From Alphaproteobacteria bacterium (GTDB taxonomy: Bacteria; Pseudomonadota; Alphaproteobacteria; Sphingomonadales; Sphingomonadaceae), in NCBI GenBank assembly GCA_018970965.1, contig JAGWVG010000001.1:1-27102 (forward strand): DNA of 27,102 nucleotides, read 5' to 3'. A program made the translations under genes and the position numbers. Below the pieces are notes generated by a model that had not been told where the DNA came from, did no database searches, and saw nothing but the letters and a program-made list of their open reading frames with translations. The number at the start of each line of letters is the position of its first letter. The stretch's first letter is position 1. Below are positions 1 through 7,652 of this stretch, piece after piece.

Positions 1-40
1 CGTCCTTGATTTGTATCAAATGAACGACTGGCGACTGCGA

Positions 41-76
41 AAGAAAAAGGAGGAAGGAAACGCAAGGCGCCTCCTT
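41..76 (-). terminator. Rho-independent terminator, minus strand
   Basis: On the minus strand a 7-bp perfect stem AAGGAGG (76 to 70) / CCTCCTT (53 to 47) with a 16-base loop is followed by a T-rich tract (TTTTTCTT, 48 to 41). This is the layout of an intrinsic terminator for something transcribed leftwards from upstream of position 80. No convincing protein gene lies directly upstream, so it ends either lepA read-through or a separate short transcript. Confidence 0.55.
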
Positions 77-412
77 CCCCAAATTTCCTGCCACTCATTC
101 GTCTCTCGAGGGAGAATCGACTAGCAGGTCTTCACAACAAGCTCGAAATAAATGTCGTTTTCATACAAGTGAGTCAAGTCATGCGCCACGACCGCAGGGC
201 CCGATATAGCGCGTAAAATGGTGTCGGCGCGAGATAGCCGAACCGGCCGCAATCGCGCATTAACCCTAAAATACTTGGCAAGACCGAGCTTTGGAATAGA
301 ACCCAACCGGGCAAGGCTGCACACCGCGCGCCCAATCTTCCAGAGCCAAAAAAATTTCTATACTGCCCAAAAATCGGCGTCCGATGCCGCTTGGCCCAGA
401 CGAGAGGCCAGC
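77..412. other. Non-coding stretch downstream of lepA
   Basis: This 336-base stretch holds no gene that I can defend. It is richer in A and T than the flanking genes. A GTG-started minus-strand frame of 67 codons (324 to 121) exists but uses many codons rare in this window (AGG, ATA, CTA, CGA, TTA) and matches no family known to me. On the minus strand there is a TTGACT hexamer (177 to 172) with only a poor -10 candidate at 154 to 148, about 100 bases before the terminator at 76-41. A short untranslated RNA is possible. Confidence 0.4.
366..385 (-). terminator. Possible weak terminator of lepA
   Basis: Reading leftwards, a short stem ATCGG-ACG-CCGAT (385 to 373) is followed by TTTTGGG, 28 bases after the lepA stop codon. 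The stem is only 5 bp, so termination may be partial. Location just behind lepA is the main support. Confidence 0.35.
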
Positions 413-2239
413 TTAGCCTTCATCCCCCATGCGGAGCGCCGCAATAAAGGCTTCTTGCGGAATGCTGACCGAGCCATATTCGCGCATCCGCTTTTTGCCC
501 TCTTTCTGCTTATCCAGCAGCTTGCGTTTACGGCTGGCATCCCCGCCATAGCATTTGGCTGTCACATCCTTACGCAGCGCGGCAATGGTTTCGCGGGCAA
601 TCACCTTGCCCCCAATTGCGGCTTGGATGGGGATTTTGAACAAGTGGCGCGGTATGAGATCTTTCAATCGCTCGCACATACCCCGGCCACGCACTTCAGC
701 AGAGGCGCGGTGAACAATCATCGACAAGGCATCAACAGGCTCGTTGTTGACGAGGATGCTCATCTTCACAAGATCGCCCGGGCGATGGCCGATCTGGTGA
801 TAGTCAAAGCTCGCATAGCCGCGTGAAATGCTCTTCAATCGATCATAGAAATCGAAAACGACTTCGTTGAGCGGCAGCTCATAAGTCACCTGCGCGCGGC
901 CCCCGACATAGGTCAGGTTTTTCTGAATGCCGCGCCGATCCTGACACAGCTTCAAGATGCTGCCGAGATACTCATCAGGCACATAAATCGTTGCTTCAAT
1001 CCAAGGCTCTTGGATTTCCGCGATGCGATTGGGGTCGGGCATATCAGCAGGGTTGTGCAGCTCGATCGCACGCCCTTCCGCCTCGCCTGCAGCCTTGGTG
1101 AGTTGCAATTGATAGACAACCGACGGCGCAGTCGTAATCAAATCCAAATCATATTCGCGCGTCAGACGCTCTTGAATAATTTCAAGATGTAGCAGGCCTA
1201 AAAACCCACAACGGAAGCCAAAGCCAAGCGCAGCAGAGGTTTCCATTTCAAAGCTAAAGCTCGCATCGTTCAGCCGCAATTTGGAAATGCTCTCGCGCAG
1301 CTTTTCAAAGTCCGCCGCATCAACAGGGAAGAGGCCGCAGAACACCACCGGCTGCACTTCCTTAAAGCCCGCAAGCGCCTCTTCAGCCGGCTTTTTGGCA
1401 TCGGTTACAGTGTCACCAACGCGCGCCTGGCTCACGTCTTTGATTTGTGCGGTAATAAATCCGATTTCGCCGGGGCCCAGTTCAGGCAGATTTTCAATCT
1501 TAGGCCGCATACAGCCAACGCGATCCACCAGATGCGTCGTGCCAGCCTGCATGAACTTAATTTGCTGACCCTTTTTCAACACGCCATCCATGATGCGGAC
1601 CAAGATGACGACACCCAGATAGGGGTCATACCAGCTATCGACCAGCATCGCCTTTAACGGCGCATTGGGATCTCCCTTGGGCGGGGGGATGCGCGTAACG
1701 ATGGATTCCAGAACATCATCAATGCCAATGCCTGATTTGGCACTGGTCAACACCGCATCGTCGGCGGGCAGGCCAATAATCTCTTCAATCTCGGCCTTCA
1801 CCTTCTCCACTTCTGCAGCGGGCAGGTCGATCTTATTGATAACGGGAACAATCTCATGATCATGCTCAATCGATTGATAGACGTTGGCAAGCGTCTGCGC
1901 TTCTACGCCCTGCGCGGCATCGACGACCAGAAGCGCACCTTCACATGCCGCCAAGCTGCGCGAGACTTCATAGGCGAAGTCCACATGGCCCGGCGTGTCC
2001 ATCAGGTTGAGCGTATAGGTTTTTCCATCCTTCGCGGTGTAATCCAGCCGCACAGTCTGCGCCTTGATGGTGATGCCGCGTTCCTTCTCGATATCCATAT
2101 TATCGAGCACCTGCGCCGTCATCTCGCGCTCCGTCAGCCCCCCTGTCCGCTGAATAAGGCGGTCAGCCAGCGTGGACTTGCCATGGTCGATATGGGCAAT
2201 GATCGAAAAATTGCGGATCAGGTCTAAAGGCGTGGACAT
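413..2239 (-). CDS. lepA: Elongation factor 4 (LepA), ribosome-associated GTPase
   Basis: LepA/EF4 is a translational GTPase that binds the ribosome and affects translocation and initiation under stress. The 608-residue product has the usual family length. The G1 motif AHIDHGKST lies at residues 15-23, with DTPGH (G3) and NKID (G4) following, then the EF-G-like domains and the LepA-specific C-terminal domain ([20 protein letters not shown] region near the end), which separates it from EF-G, TypA and BipA. I chose the ATG at 2239 because the protein then begins with the typical short lead [20 protein letters not shown]. The longer frame would add 12 residues of no family resemblance. It lies 45 bases downstream of the alpha/beta hydrolase gene on the same strand and may share its transcript. 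All key motifs are intact. Confidence 0.97.
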   Translation of the reverse strand: MSTPLDLIRNFSIIAHIDHGKSTLADRLIQRTGGLTEREMTAQVLDNMDIEKERGITIKAQTVRLDYTAKDGKTYTLNLMDTPGHVDFAYEVSRSLAACEGALLVVDAAQGVEAQTLANVYQSIEHDHEIVPVINKIDLPAAEVEKVKAEIEEIIGLPADDAVLTSAKSGIGIDDVLESIVTRIPPPKGDPNAPLKAMLVDSWYDPYLGVVILVRIMDGVLKKGQQIKFMQAGTTHLVDRVGCMRPKIENLPELGPGEIGFITAQIKDVSQARVGDTVTDAKKPAEEALAGFKEVQPVVFCGLFPVDAADFEKLRESISKLRLNDASFSFEMETSAALGFGFRCGFLGLLHLEIIQERLTREYDLDLITTAPSVVYQLQLTKAAGEAEGRAIELHNPADMPDPNRIAEIQEPWIEATIYVPDEYLGSILKLCQDRRGIQKNLTYVGGRAQVTYELPLNEVVFDFYDRLKSISRGYASFDYHQIGHRPGDLVKMSILVNNEPVDALSMIVHRASAEVRGRGMCERLKDLIPRHLFKIPIQAAIGGKVIARETIAALRKDVTAKCYGGDASRKRKLLDKQKEGKKRMREYGSVSIPQEAFIAALRMGDEG

Positions 2240-2284
2240 GGCGAGCGCCCTAGCAGCGCCAGCGGCAAAGGGCAAAGGGGGCCT

Positions 2285-3220
2285 TTAGTGTCGCGCCAAC
2301 CAATGCGTCAAAACTGCATTCACCTTTTCCGGGGCCTCTTGCTGCACCCAGTGTGACACCTGCGGCAACCGATGCAATTCCAGCTGCGGCACCCAATGTT
2401 CGGTACCAACTGTACAGCCCAGCCCAAGGGCTGCATCTTCCTCGCCCCAAACCATTAAGGTCGGGATGGTGATGCGCGCATCGCCCAAATCAATTGCGTC
2501 TCGGTGGCGCATATAAGCGCGGTAATAATTGACCATCGCTGTCATCGCGCCAGGGCGCTGCGCCGACGCGGCATAGACATCCAGCACATCCTTGCCAAAG
2601 CGGCTTTTATCGACGGCCATGCCATAAAATGCGCGACGCACGCCCGCTGCATCATTGGCGGCCATATAGCGCTCTGGCAGGCGCGGCAGCTGGAAGAAGA
2701 ACACATACCAGCTTTTCTTGAGCTGCTCCCACCGCTTCACTTCCCGCTGCATCACTTTGGGGTGCGGCACATTCATGATCACCAGGCGCGTCAGCGGATG
2801 CGGCTTGGCGGCCTTTTCGTTCAATATCGCAAAAGCCCAAGCAATAATGGCACCCCAATCATGCGCGAGGATCATCACCTCATCGACAGGCGATTCTGCG
2901 GCGGCGGCCTCAATCAGCGCGCCAACATCGGCCGTCAAATGATCCATCCCATAATCGCGCACCTGATCTGGCCGCGAACTGGCGCCATAGCCGCGCAAAT
3001 TGGGCGCCCAGACACGCCAGCCGGCTTCCGCCAGCACCGGCATTTGGTAGCGCCAACTAAAATTCAATTCTGGAAATCCATGAAGACAAATTGCCAATTT
3101 CTTGGAGGTTTTTTCACCCGCTTCAGCCAGCTCAAAATCAATGCCATTGGCGGTGACAAAGCGTTGGCGAATGCCCGACCCTGCCTCAGCTGACCAAGAA
3201 AAGCCTTTTACATCCGTCAT
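2285..3220 (-). CDS. Alpha/beta hydrolase, epoxide hydrolase-like
   Basis: A 311-residue soluble alpha/beta-hydrolase fold enzyme. It carries the oxyanion-hole motif HGFPE (47-51), a nucleophile elbow HDWGA with Asp121 rather than Ser, a candidate acid Asp262 (WGEED) and the catalytic His290 (SHW). The cap contains Tyr172 in a WYVFFFQ context and Tyr233 in NYYR, the two positions that polarise the epoxide ring in soluble epoxide hydrolases. This combination favours an epoxide hydrolase over a serine esterase; haloalkane or haloacetate dehalogenase is less likely. The start is the ATG at 3220; a TTG three codons earlier is possible. There is no signal peptide. It is the first gene of a minus-strand pair with lepA; I see no functional link between the two. 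The substrate is unknown. Confidence 0.85.
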   Translation of the reverse strand: MTDVKGFSWSAEAGSGIRQRFVTANGIDFELAEAGEKTSKKLAICLHGFPELNFSWRYQMPVLAEAGWRVWAPNLRGYGASSRPDQVRDYGMDHLTADVGALIEAAAAESPVDEVMILAHDWGAIIAWAFAILNEKAAKPHPLTRLVIMNVPHPKVMQREVKRWEQLKKSWYVFFFQLPRLPERYMAANDAAGVRRAFYGMAVDKSRFGKDVLDVYAASAQRPGAMTAMVNYYRAYMRHRDAIDLGDARITIPTLMVWGEEDAALGLGCTVGTEHWVPQLELHRLPQVSHWVQQEAPEKVNAVLTHWLARH

Positions 3221-3334
3221 ATAGTCCAAATCCTATGACATATGGCCGACCAGCCGACCGCTGTTATTCGCTCAAGGCCCACATGACCTTAGCCAAGAGC
3301 ATTTGTCCATAAACGGAACAATTATACATTTACC

Positions 3335-3362
3335 ATCATTTTGGTATGGACTTTACTGCCAA
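3335..3362 (-). promoter_or_regulatory. Possible promoter of the hydrolase gene
   Basis: On the minus strand TTGGCA (3362 to 3357) is separated by 16 bases from AATGAT (3340 to 3335), a moderate sigma-70-like match upstream of the hydrolase start at 3220. A perfect TATAAT also occurs at 3326 to 3321 but has no good -35 partner. Weak evidence only. Confidence 0.3.
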
Positions 3363-3380
3363 AATGAACAATGTTTCATA

Positions 3381-3488
3381 GTGCGACACCAAAGCGCAGT
3401 TGCCCGGATATCAGGTGTCGCGAGTAGAGCGTATTTTTCCGGGCCTGCGCACCTAAAGGGTCGGGTATTTTGCCCGGCCCTTTTTTCG
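3381..3488 (+). ncRNA. Candidate structured small RNA with pseudoknot and own terminator
   Basis: Two long helices interleave in A-B-A'-B' order. Helix A is GCGACACC (3383-3390) with GGTGTCGC (3414-3421), 8 Watson-Crick pairs. Helix B is GCGCAG (3394-3399) plus GCCCGG (3402-3407) with CCGGGC (3439-3444) plus CTGCGC (3445-3450), 12 Watson-Crick pairs with a two-T bulge. The helices use different bases, so a pseudoknot is formally possible, though the 3-base connector (3391-3393) may prevent all 12 pairs of B from forming at once. Directly downstream is a terminator (3458-3486). No plus-strand gene follows, so this is not a leader of an mRNA but looks like a free RNA of about 100 bases. I found no convincing promoter and could not assign it to a known RNA family. 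It could instead be the 3' region of the minus-strand kinase gene, but the pairing is too extensive for that to be the sole explanation. Confidence 0.45.
3458..3486 (+). terminator. Rho-independent terminator, strongest in plus direction
   Basis: Stem GGGTCGGG (3458-3465) / CCCGGCCC (3473-3480), 8 pairs including one T-G, loop TATTTTG, followed by six Ts (3481-3486). Read on the minus strand the same stem follows the kinase gene stop by about 10 bases and is trailed by only TTT, so it may also end the HAD-pnuC-kinase operon. The long T tract belongs to the plus direction, where no protein gene lies upstream. Confidence 0.75.
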
Positions 3489-3490
3489 TT

Positions 3491-4048
3491 TTAACGAAAG
3501 GCGTGGGCGGTGGGTGCCGCGTCCAAATGCGCTGCAATTGCCGCAAGGGCAGCCTCCAGCCGCGATGCGCCATCGCCGCGGACCACAGCATAGGCAAGGC
3601 TCCGCGCCTCAAGTTCTGCCACAGATAGTGTCATGAAACGAGACCGCTCTTCCGGGGCGCCCAGATAGCGCAGGCCATCAGCCACCCAAGGCAGATCAAT
3701 ATCGGGGACAAGATACAAGTCGGCTGTGCGGCCACGCGCAGCGAGAACAGGGTCTTGCTGGCCATACAGCATTTGCGCCCACACCGCCGTCATCACAGGA
3801 TCGGTATCCAAAATCAGCCACTTGCGCCCAGCCGCATCCGCGCGGGCAACAGCATCCTCGATCAGCGCACCATGCGTCTCGGCAATGGCAACCAAATCCG
3901 CCATGCTGGTATCTGCGCCATGTTCAGCGCACCAATCACGCCCATATTCCGTCACCAACTCGGCGTCGAAATGCTGGGCAAGTGCTGCACCTAGCGTGGA
4001 TTTTCCGGTACTTTCCGGGCCGTGCAGGCAGATGATCTTGACGCTCAT
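3491..4048 (-). CDS. NadR-type nicotinamide riboside kinase (AAA family ATPase)
   Basis: A 185-residue P-loop protein resembling the C-terminal ribosylnicotinamide kinase domain of NadR, which phosphorylates nicotinamide riboside to NMN in NAD salvage. The Walker A motif GPESTGKST is at residues 10-18, followed by the TEYGRDWC segment typical of NadR-like kinases and LILDTDPVMTAVW, which resembles the Walker B region. It lacks the N-terminal DNA-binding and adenylyltransferase domains of enterobacterial NadR, so it would act only as kinase. Its ATG overlaps the pnuC stop codon by one base (TGATG), which suggests translational coupling; a kinase next to the PnuC transporter is the classic arrangement that traps imported riboside inside the cell. 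Family assignment is from sequence pattern, substrate from context. Confidence 0.85.
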   Translation of the reverse strand: MSVKIICLHGPESTGKSTLGAALAQHFDAELVTEYGRDWCAEHGADTSMADLVAIAETHGALIEDAVARADAAGRKWLILDTDPVMTAVWAQMLYGQQDPVLAARGRTADLYLVPDIDLPWVADGLRYLGAPEERSRFMTLSVAELEARSLAYAVVRGDGASRLEAALAAIAAHLDAAPTAHAFR

Positions 4049-4620
4049 CAGATGGCCCCCTGCTGTCGCGCCTCAGCGCGGCGCCATTCGACCAAGCCCA
4101 AAAGCGCCATTGCAAGGAAGATGATGTACAATCCTGTAAACCAATAAAGGCCCTTGGCCGCGTATAGCCCGATGGAGATGATGTTGATCACAATCCACCA
4201 GTGCCAATTTTCAATATAACGCCGCGTCATCAAAATTTGCGCGCAGATGCTGAGAACGGCGATGCTGGCATCCCAATAAGGGAAACTCGCCTGCGTATGC
4301 CCGGCCATAAACCAGCCCCACAGCCAGATCGTCGCAAGCGCGCTGAACGTCCAGGCCAGCTGACCAGCAAAGCCCAGTCGATCAACCATGATTTCACCTG
4401 ATTGGCCGCGGTTGCGTGCCCACAGCACCCAGCCAATGATGTTGACGGCAAAGAAGAAGGCCTGCAGCCCTGCATCAGAATATAGGCGCGCCTGCCACAG
4501 CACCACGCCCGTCAGCGTGACCATGACCAGCGCGACCGGAAAATTCCAGACACTCCGCCGGATGATCAGCGCAATGTTCACAACGCCGAACAACGCGGCA
4601 AGGGCCTCTATTAAGGACAT
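4048..4620 (-). CDS. pnuC: PnuC-family nicotinamide riboside transporter
   Basis: A 190-residue inner-membrane protein with about seven hydrophobic segments. The family's aromatic-rich pattern is visible: WNFPVALVMV near residues 25-34, the QAFFFAVNIIGWVLW segment near 53-67, and ENWHWWIVINIISIGLYAAKG near 136-156. PnuC proteins are facilitators of the SWEET-like fold that let nicotinamide riboside diffuse in, with uptake driven by phosphorylation inside the cell. That fits the overlapping downstream NadR-type kinase. The ATG at 4620 has no clear Shine-Dalgarno sequence. The gene begins 16 bases after the HAD gene stop, so the three probably share one transcript. Thiamine or riboflavin forms (PnuT, PnuX) are alternatives, but the kinase neighbour favours nicotinamide riboside. 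Confidence 0.9.
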   Translation of the reverse strand: MSLIEALAALFGVVNIALIIRRSVWNFPVALVMVTLTGVVLWQARLYSDAGLQAFFFAVNIIGWVLWARNRGQSGEIMVDRLGFAGQLAWTFSALATIWLWGWFMAGHTQASFPYWDASIAVLSICAQILMTRRYIENWHWWIVINIISIGLYAAKGLYWFTGLYIIFLAMALLGLVEWRRAEARQQGAI

Positions 4621-4636
4621 AATGGCGGCGTCTGGT

Positions 4637-5284
4637 CTAGAGTGGCAGGCCGGTCAACGCCGAAAGATCCGCCAAGGCCTGATCTTCGCCCGTCACTTTA
4701 ATGGCAGACATGCCCAAGGCCGCCGCGGGTTTGCAATTAATCCCCAAATCATCAAGGTAAATGCACCGTGCGGGATCAACTGAAAGCACTTCACACATCA
4801 TTTGATAAATCCGCGGATCGGGCTTGCGAATACCCGCCTTTGAACTTTCAATAACATGATCAAACCGCGCGAGAATAGCGCGCACGGCTTCTGCCTTTTC
4901 AGCCGTAGAGGACATGCCCGCACCGTGGCCTGCCGGCACATTATTGGTGATGCAGCCAATTTTGTGACCTGCGGCTTTGATGATATCAAGCGCGGCAACC
5001 ATCCGCGGGCGAATATCGCCAGACAGAAGCGCCAGAACCTCTTGCCCGCGGATAGCGTGGCCCAGCCGTGCCGCTTCTTCCGCAAAGAGCGCATCAAATT
5101 GGTCCGCCGAAATTTCAGCGCGCTCAAACAGCGCCCAAGCATTCGAATCTGGGTCGCTTGCATTGATTTGGCGGATAATGTCCTTGGGAAGACCCCGATC
5201 ACGTTCAAAACGGTTGAACGCCTCGAACGGAGATGACGTTACGACACCGCCGAAATCCCAAATGACTGCATCAAAATTGCTCAT
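4637..5284 (-). CDS. HAD-superfamily hydrolase, subfamily IA (epoxide hydrolase N-terminal phosphatase type)
   Basis: A 215-residue soluble haloacid-dehalogenase-like protein, probably a phosphatase. Motif I is IWDFGGVV with nucleophile Asp10; the position two residues later, normally the general acid Asp, is Gly12. Motif II is CITNN, motif III lies at SSKAGIRKPDP with its Lys, and motif IV is YLDD near the C-terminus. The DFGGV form and the overall pattern resemble the subgroup that includes the N-terminal domain of soluble epoxide hydrolase and ACAD10. It is the first gene of the minus-strand operon with pnuC and the kinase. A role in dephosphorylating a nucleotide of NAD metabolism (for instance NMN to riboside) is conceivable but only inferred from position. 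Confidence 0.82.
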   Translation of the reverse strand: MSNFDAVIWDFGGVVTSSPFEAFNRFERDRGLPKDIIRQINASDPDSNAWALFERAEISADQFDALFAEEAARLGHAIRGQEVLALLSGDIRPRMVAALDIIKAAGHKIGCITNNVPAGHGAGMSSTAEKAEAVRAILARFDHVIESSKAGIRKPDPRIYQMMCEVLSVDPARCIYLDDLGINCKPAAALGMSAIKVTGEDQALADLSALTGLPL

Positions 5285-5372
5285 GCCGCATCGCTTAGGC
5301 AGTTATTCTGCCCCTTGCAAATGGTGTGCGAAACTGTTTGAGTTAGGCCAATAAGGATGAGGGGAATTAAGG

Positions 5373-7274
5373 ATGCGCGCACGCAACTGGATGGGCAGTG
5401 TTGCCCCCGTATTGGCGCTTGGTTTGGCATTAGCCGCTTGCAATCAAGTCAAAGATTTCGTGTCTGGCAAAAAGTCAGAAGCAGATATCAAGCTGACCGA
5501 ATATCCCGAGCAGGTCTATTTCGGCGACACCCATCTTCACACATCAAATTCCTCCGACGCCTTTGGCCTTGGCGTGCGGCTTGGGCCGGAAGAGGCGCTG
5601 CGCTTTGCCCAAGGTGAAGAAGTCACCTCGACAACAGGCATCAAGGCCAAGCTTGCACGCCCGTTGGACTTTTTGGTCATTGCAGACCACTCAGACGGCC
5701 TGGCGGCCCTGAAGCAGATTCATGATGCGCCCGCACTTTTCCTGACCGATCCGACGCTGCGGCGCTGGCATGATGAGCTGCAAAAGGGGCCCAAGGAATC
5801 GCAAAAGGTGGCGATGGAGCTTATTGAGCGCTTCTCCAAGCGCACCTTGCCCGCCGATATGCTTGATCCCCAATCCATGGAAAAGCGCACCCGCAAAGTC
5901 TGGACCGACCACACATCGGTGGTGGAGCGGTATAATTATCCGGGTAAGTTTACGGCCTTTATGGGCTTTGAATACACGCTGATGCGCAAGGGCGATAATT
6001 TGCACCGCGTTGTCATTATGCGCGATGGCAAAGATCGGGCAGATCAAGTTCTGCCCTTCTCGTCGCTGATCGGCACGACGCCTGATCAGCTGTGGGATTA
6101 TATGGACGCCTATGAAAAGAAAACGGGCGGCAAGATTCTCGCCATTCCGCACAACAGCAATATGTCGAACGGGCTGATGTTCCAGCTTACGGGTCCCGAT
6201 GGCGGTCCGATGACAGCCAGCTATGCCCGCCGCCGCAGTGCGCGCGAGCCATTGGTGGAAGCCACTCAGATCAAGGGAGATAGCGAGAGCCATCCCTTCC
6301 TCTCGCCCAATGACGAATTCGCCAATTATGGCGATGCCGGTTGGGATTTGGGCAATCTGACAATGGATGCCCTCAAAACGCCAGACATGCTTGCCGGCGA
6401 TTATGTGCGTGAAGCATTGAAGCGTGGCCTGCTCATTCAGCAGAAAACGGGCGTAAACCCCTATAAGCTGGGCATGATTGGCTCGACGGACAGTCACACG
6501 GCTTTGTCGACCGCGGATGAAGATAATTTCTTCGGCAAGCATTCAGGCAATGAACCAAGCGCCCATCGCGCCTCTGACCCCCAGAGCTTAGGCCAGCATA
6601 AGGGCCGCATTGGCTGGCAATATCTGGCTGGCGGCTATGCCGCTGTTTGGGCGCGCGCCAATACGCGCAGTGCCATTTTCGATGCGATGATGAAGCGCGA
6701 AGTCTACGCCACCACCGGCCCGCGCATGAAGGTGCGCGTCTTTGGTGGATGGGACTTTAGCGATGCCGATTGGAAGGCCAATTGGGTCAAGGCCGGCTAT
6801 ACGCGCGGCGTACCAATGGGCAGCGATTTGAAGCCCGGCAAAGGCACGCCGCGCTTTATGATTTCAGCCTTGAAAGATCCGATGGGCGCCAATCTTGATC
6901 GTGTTCAGATGGTAAAGGGCTGGGTTGATGCCGGTGGCAAGCTGCATGAAAAGGTGTTTGATGTGGTCTGGAGTGACCCCGCCAAGCGCAAAATTGCAGG
7001 TGGCCGTTTGACACCCGTGGGCGACACAGTCGACCTAAAGACCGCCAGCTACAAAAACACCATTGGCGCGCCCGAATTGCGCAGCGTGTGGAGCGATCCG
7101 GAATTCGATCCCAAGGTTCGGTCTTTCTATTATCTGCGCGTTTTGGAAATCCCAACACCGCGTTGGCCGGTCTTTGATGCGCTGCGTTATGGGGCAAAAC
7201 TGCCCAAAGATGCGCGCCTGAAGGATCAGGAACGGGCCTATACCTCGCCCATTTGGTATAACCCGCAAGCCTAA
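5373..7274 (+). CDS. DUF3604 family lipoprotein, putative metal-dependent PHP-like hydrolase
   Basis: A 633-residue protein with a lipoprotein signal: a short basic N-terminus, a hydrophobic core and lipobox LAAC with Cys23, so it is probably anchored in a membrane and faces the periplasm. The mature part starts with the DUF3604 hallmark FGDTHLHTSNSSDAFG (His54, His56), then IADHSDG (103-109), and later GSTDSHT (370-376). These His/Asp clusters resemble the metal-binding motifs of PHP-type phosphoesterases, so a metal-dependent hydrolase is likely, but the substrate is not established to my knowledge. The length is typical for the family. The ATG at 5373 follows a purine-rich stretch (AAGGATGAGGGG and TTAAGG). 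It is transcribed divergently from the HAD-pnuC operon, with 88 bases between, and is followed by a large hairpin. Confidence 0.88.
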   Translation: MRARNWMGSVAPVLALGLALAACNQVKDFVSGKKSEADIKLTEYPEQVYFGDTHLHTSNSSDAFGLGVRLGPEEALRFAQGEEVTSTTGIKAKLARPLDFLVIADHSDGLAALKQIHDAPALFLTDPTLRRWHDELQKGPKESQKVAMELIERFSKRTLPADMLDPQSMEKRTRKVWTDHTSVVERYNYPGKFTAFMGFEYTLMRKGDNLHRVVIMRDGKDRADQVLPFSSLIGTTPDQLWDYMDAYEKKTGGKILAIPHNSNMSNGLMFQLTGPDGGPMTASYARRRSAREPLVEATQIKGDSESHPFLSPNDEFANYGDAGWDLGNLTMDALKTPDMLAGDYVREALKRGLLIQQKTGVNPYKLGMIGSTDSHTALSTADEDNFFGKHSGNEPSAHRASDPQSLGQHKGRIGWQYLAGGYAAVWARANTRSAIFDAMMKREVYATTGPRMKVRVFGGWDFSDADWKANWVKAGYTRGVPMGSDLKPGKGTPRFMISALKDPMGANLDRVQMVKGWVDAGGKLHEKVFDVVWSDPAKRKIAGGRLTPVGDTVDLKTASYKNTIGAPELRSVWSDPEFDPKVRSFYYLRVLEIPTPRWPVFDALRYGAKLPKDARLKDQERAYTSPIWYNPQA

Positions 7275-7282
7275 TCAAAATG

Positions 7283-7308
7283 GGCCGGTAGACACATGTC
7301 TGCCGGCC
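7283..7308 (+). terminator. Strong hairpin after the DUF3604 gene
   Basis: GGCCGGTAGAC (7283-7293) pairs with GTCTGCCGGCC (7298-7308), 11 pairs with one T-G, loop ACAT, eight bases after the stop codon. There is no T tract on the plus side, so it may act as a 3'-end stabilising stem or a weak terminator; on the minus strand it is followed by CATTTTGATT. Confidence 0.5.
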
Positions 7309-7346
7309 TGTTGACTGGCCTCGACAACCGTTCGTCGATTTTCCCG

Positions 7347-7375
7347 TTGACGGCGCGTGCCGCCTGACTCACATA
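7347..7375 (+). promoter_or_regulatory. Possible promoter of the small membrane protein gene
   Basis: TTGACG (7347-7352) is a near-consensus -35 box. The best -10 candidates are poor: CACATA (7370-7375) with 17-base spacing or CATACA two bases later. It would start transcription roughly 25 bases before the ATG at 7407. Confidence 0.3.
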
Positions 7376-7406
7376 CAGGCGATGTCATTTTACAACGGAT
7401 GATCTG

Positions 7407-7604
7407 ATGTCCGATCACAATGAAAAGCCCGAAGATAATGAAACTGTTCGTGCTGTGAAGCGCGCGCGGGCCCGCGCCGAAGCAGCGGCCGAGAGCGCGA
7501 AAAAGCCGATCAACTGGAAAGCCGCGGCGGGCATTGGCATTGGGTCTGCGGCGATTTTGGGCGCGCTGATTTACGCCACACGCAATCGCGACAAATCCAA
7601 ATAA
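7407..7604 (+). CDS. Small single-pass membrane protein, unknown function
   Basis: A 65-residue protein that I do not recognise. The N-terminal half is highly charged and Ala/Arg/Glu rich (AVKRARARAEAAAESAKK, near 15-32), probably helical. A hydrophobic segment AAAGIGIGSAAILGALIYA follows near 39-57 and the protein ends in a short basic tail RNRDKSK. Glycine spacing in the membrane segment could allow helix packing. The sequence suggests an inner-membrane protein with its charged N-terminal half in the cytoplasm, but topology is uncertain because both ends are basic. Codon use matches neighbouring genes, which supports it being real. It stands 48 bases upstream of the pseudouridine synthase gene and may be co-transcribed with it. 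Confidence 0.65.
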   Translation: MSDHNEKPEDNETVRAVKRARARAEAAAESAKKPINWKAAAGIGIGSAAILGALIYATRNRDKSK

Positions 7605-7652
7605 GCGCGCGACCGCTGGACGCCACCGCTGGCGCGTGGCAAGGCGCGCGTC

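Noticed and set aside
121..324. Minus-strand open frame of 67 codons from GTG
   Set aside because: Codon use is unlike the neighbouring genes (several rare AGG, ATA, CTA, CGA codons), there is no clear ribosome binding site and I recognise no family; kept only as part of a possible RNA region.
2504..3193. Plus-strand open frame of 229 codons
   Set aside because: It is antisense to the epoxide-hydrolase-like gene with all its catalytic motifs, and has no family resemblance.
3303..3494. Plus-strand open frame of 63 codons in the gap before the kinase gene
   Set aside because: No ribosome binding site and no recognisable product; it runs through the pseudoknot and terminator, which explain the sequence better.
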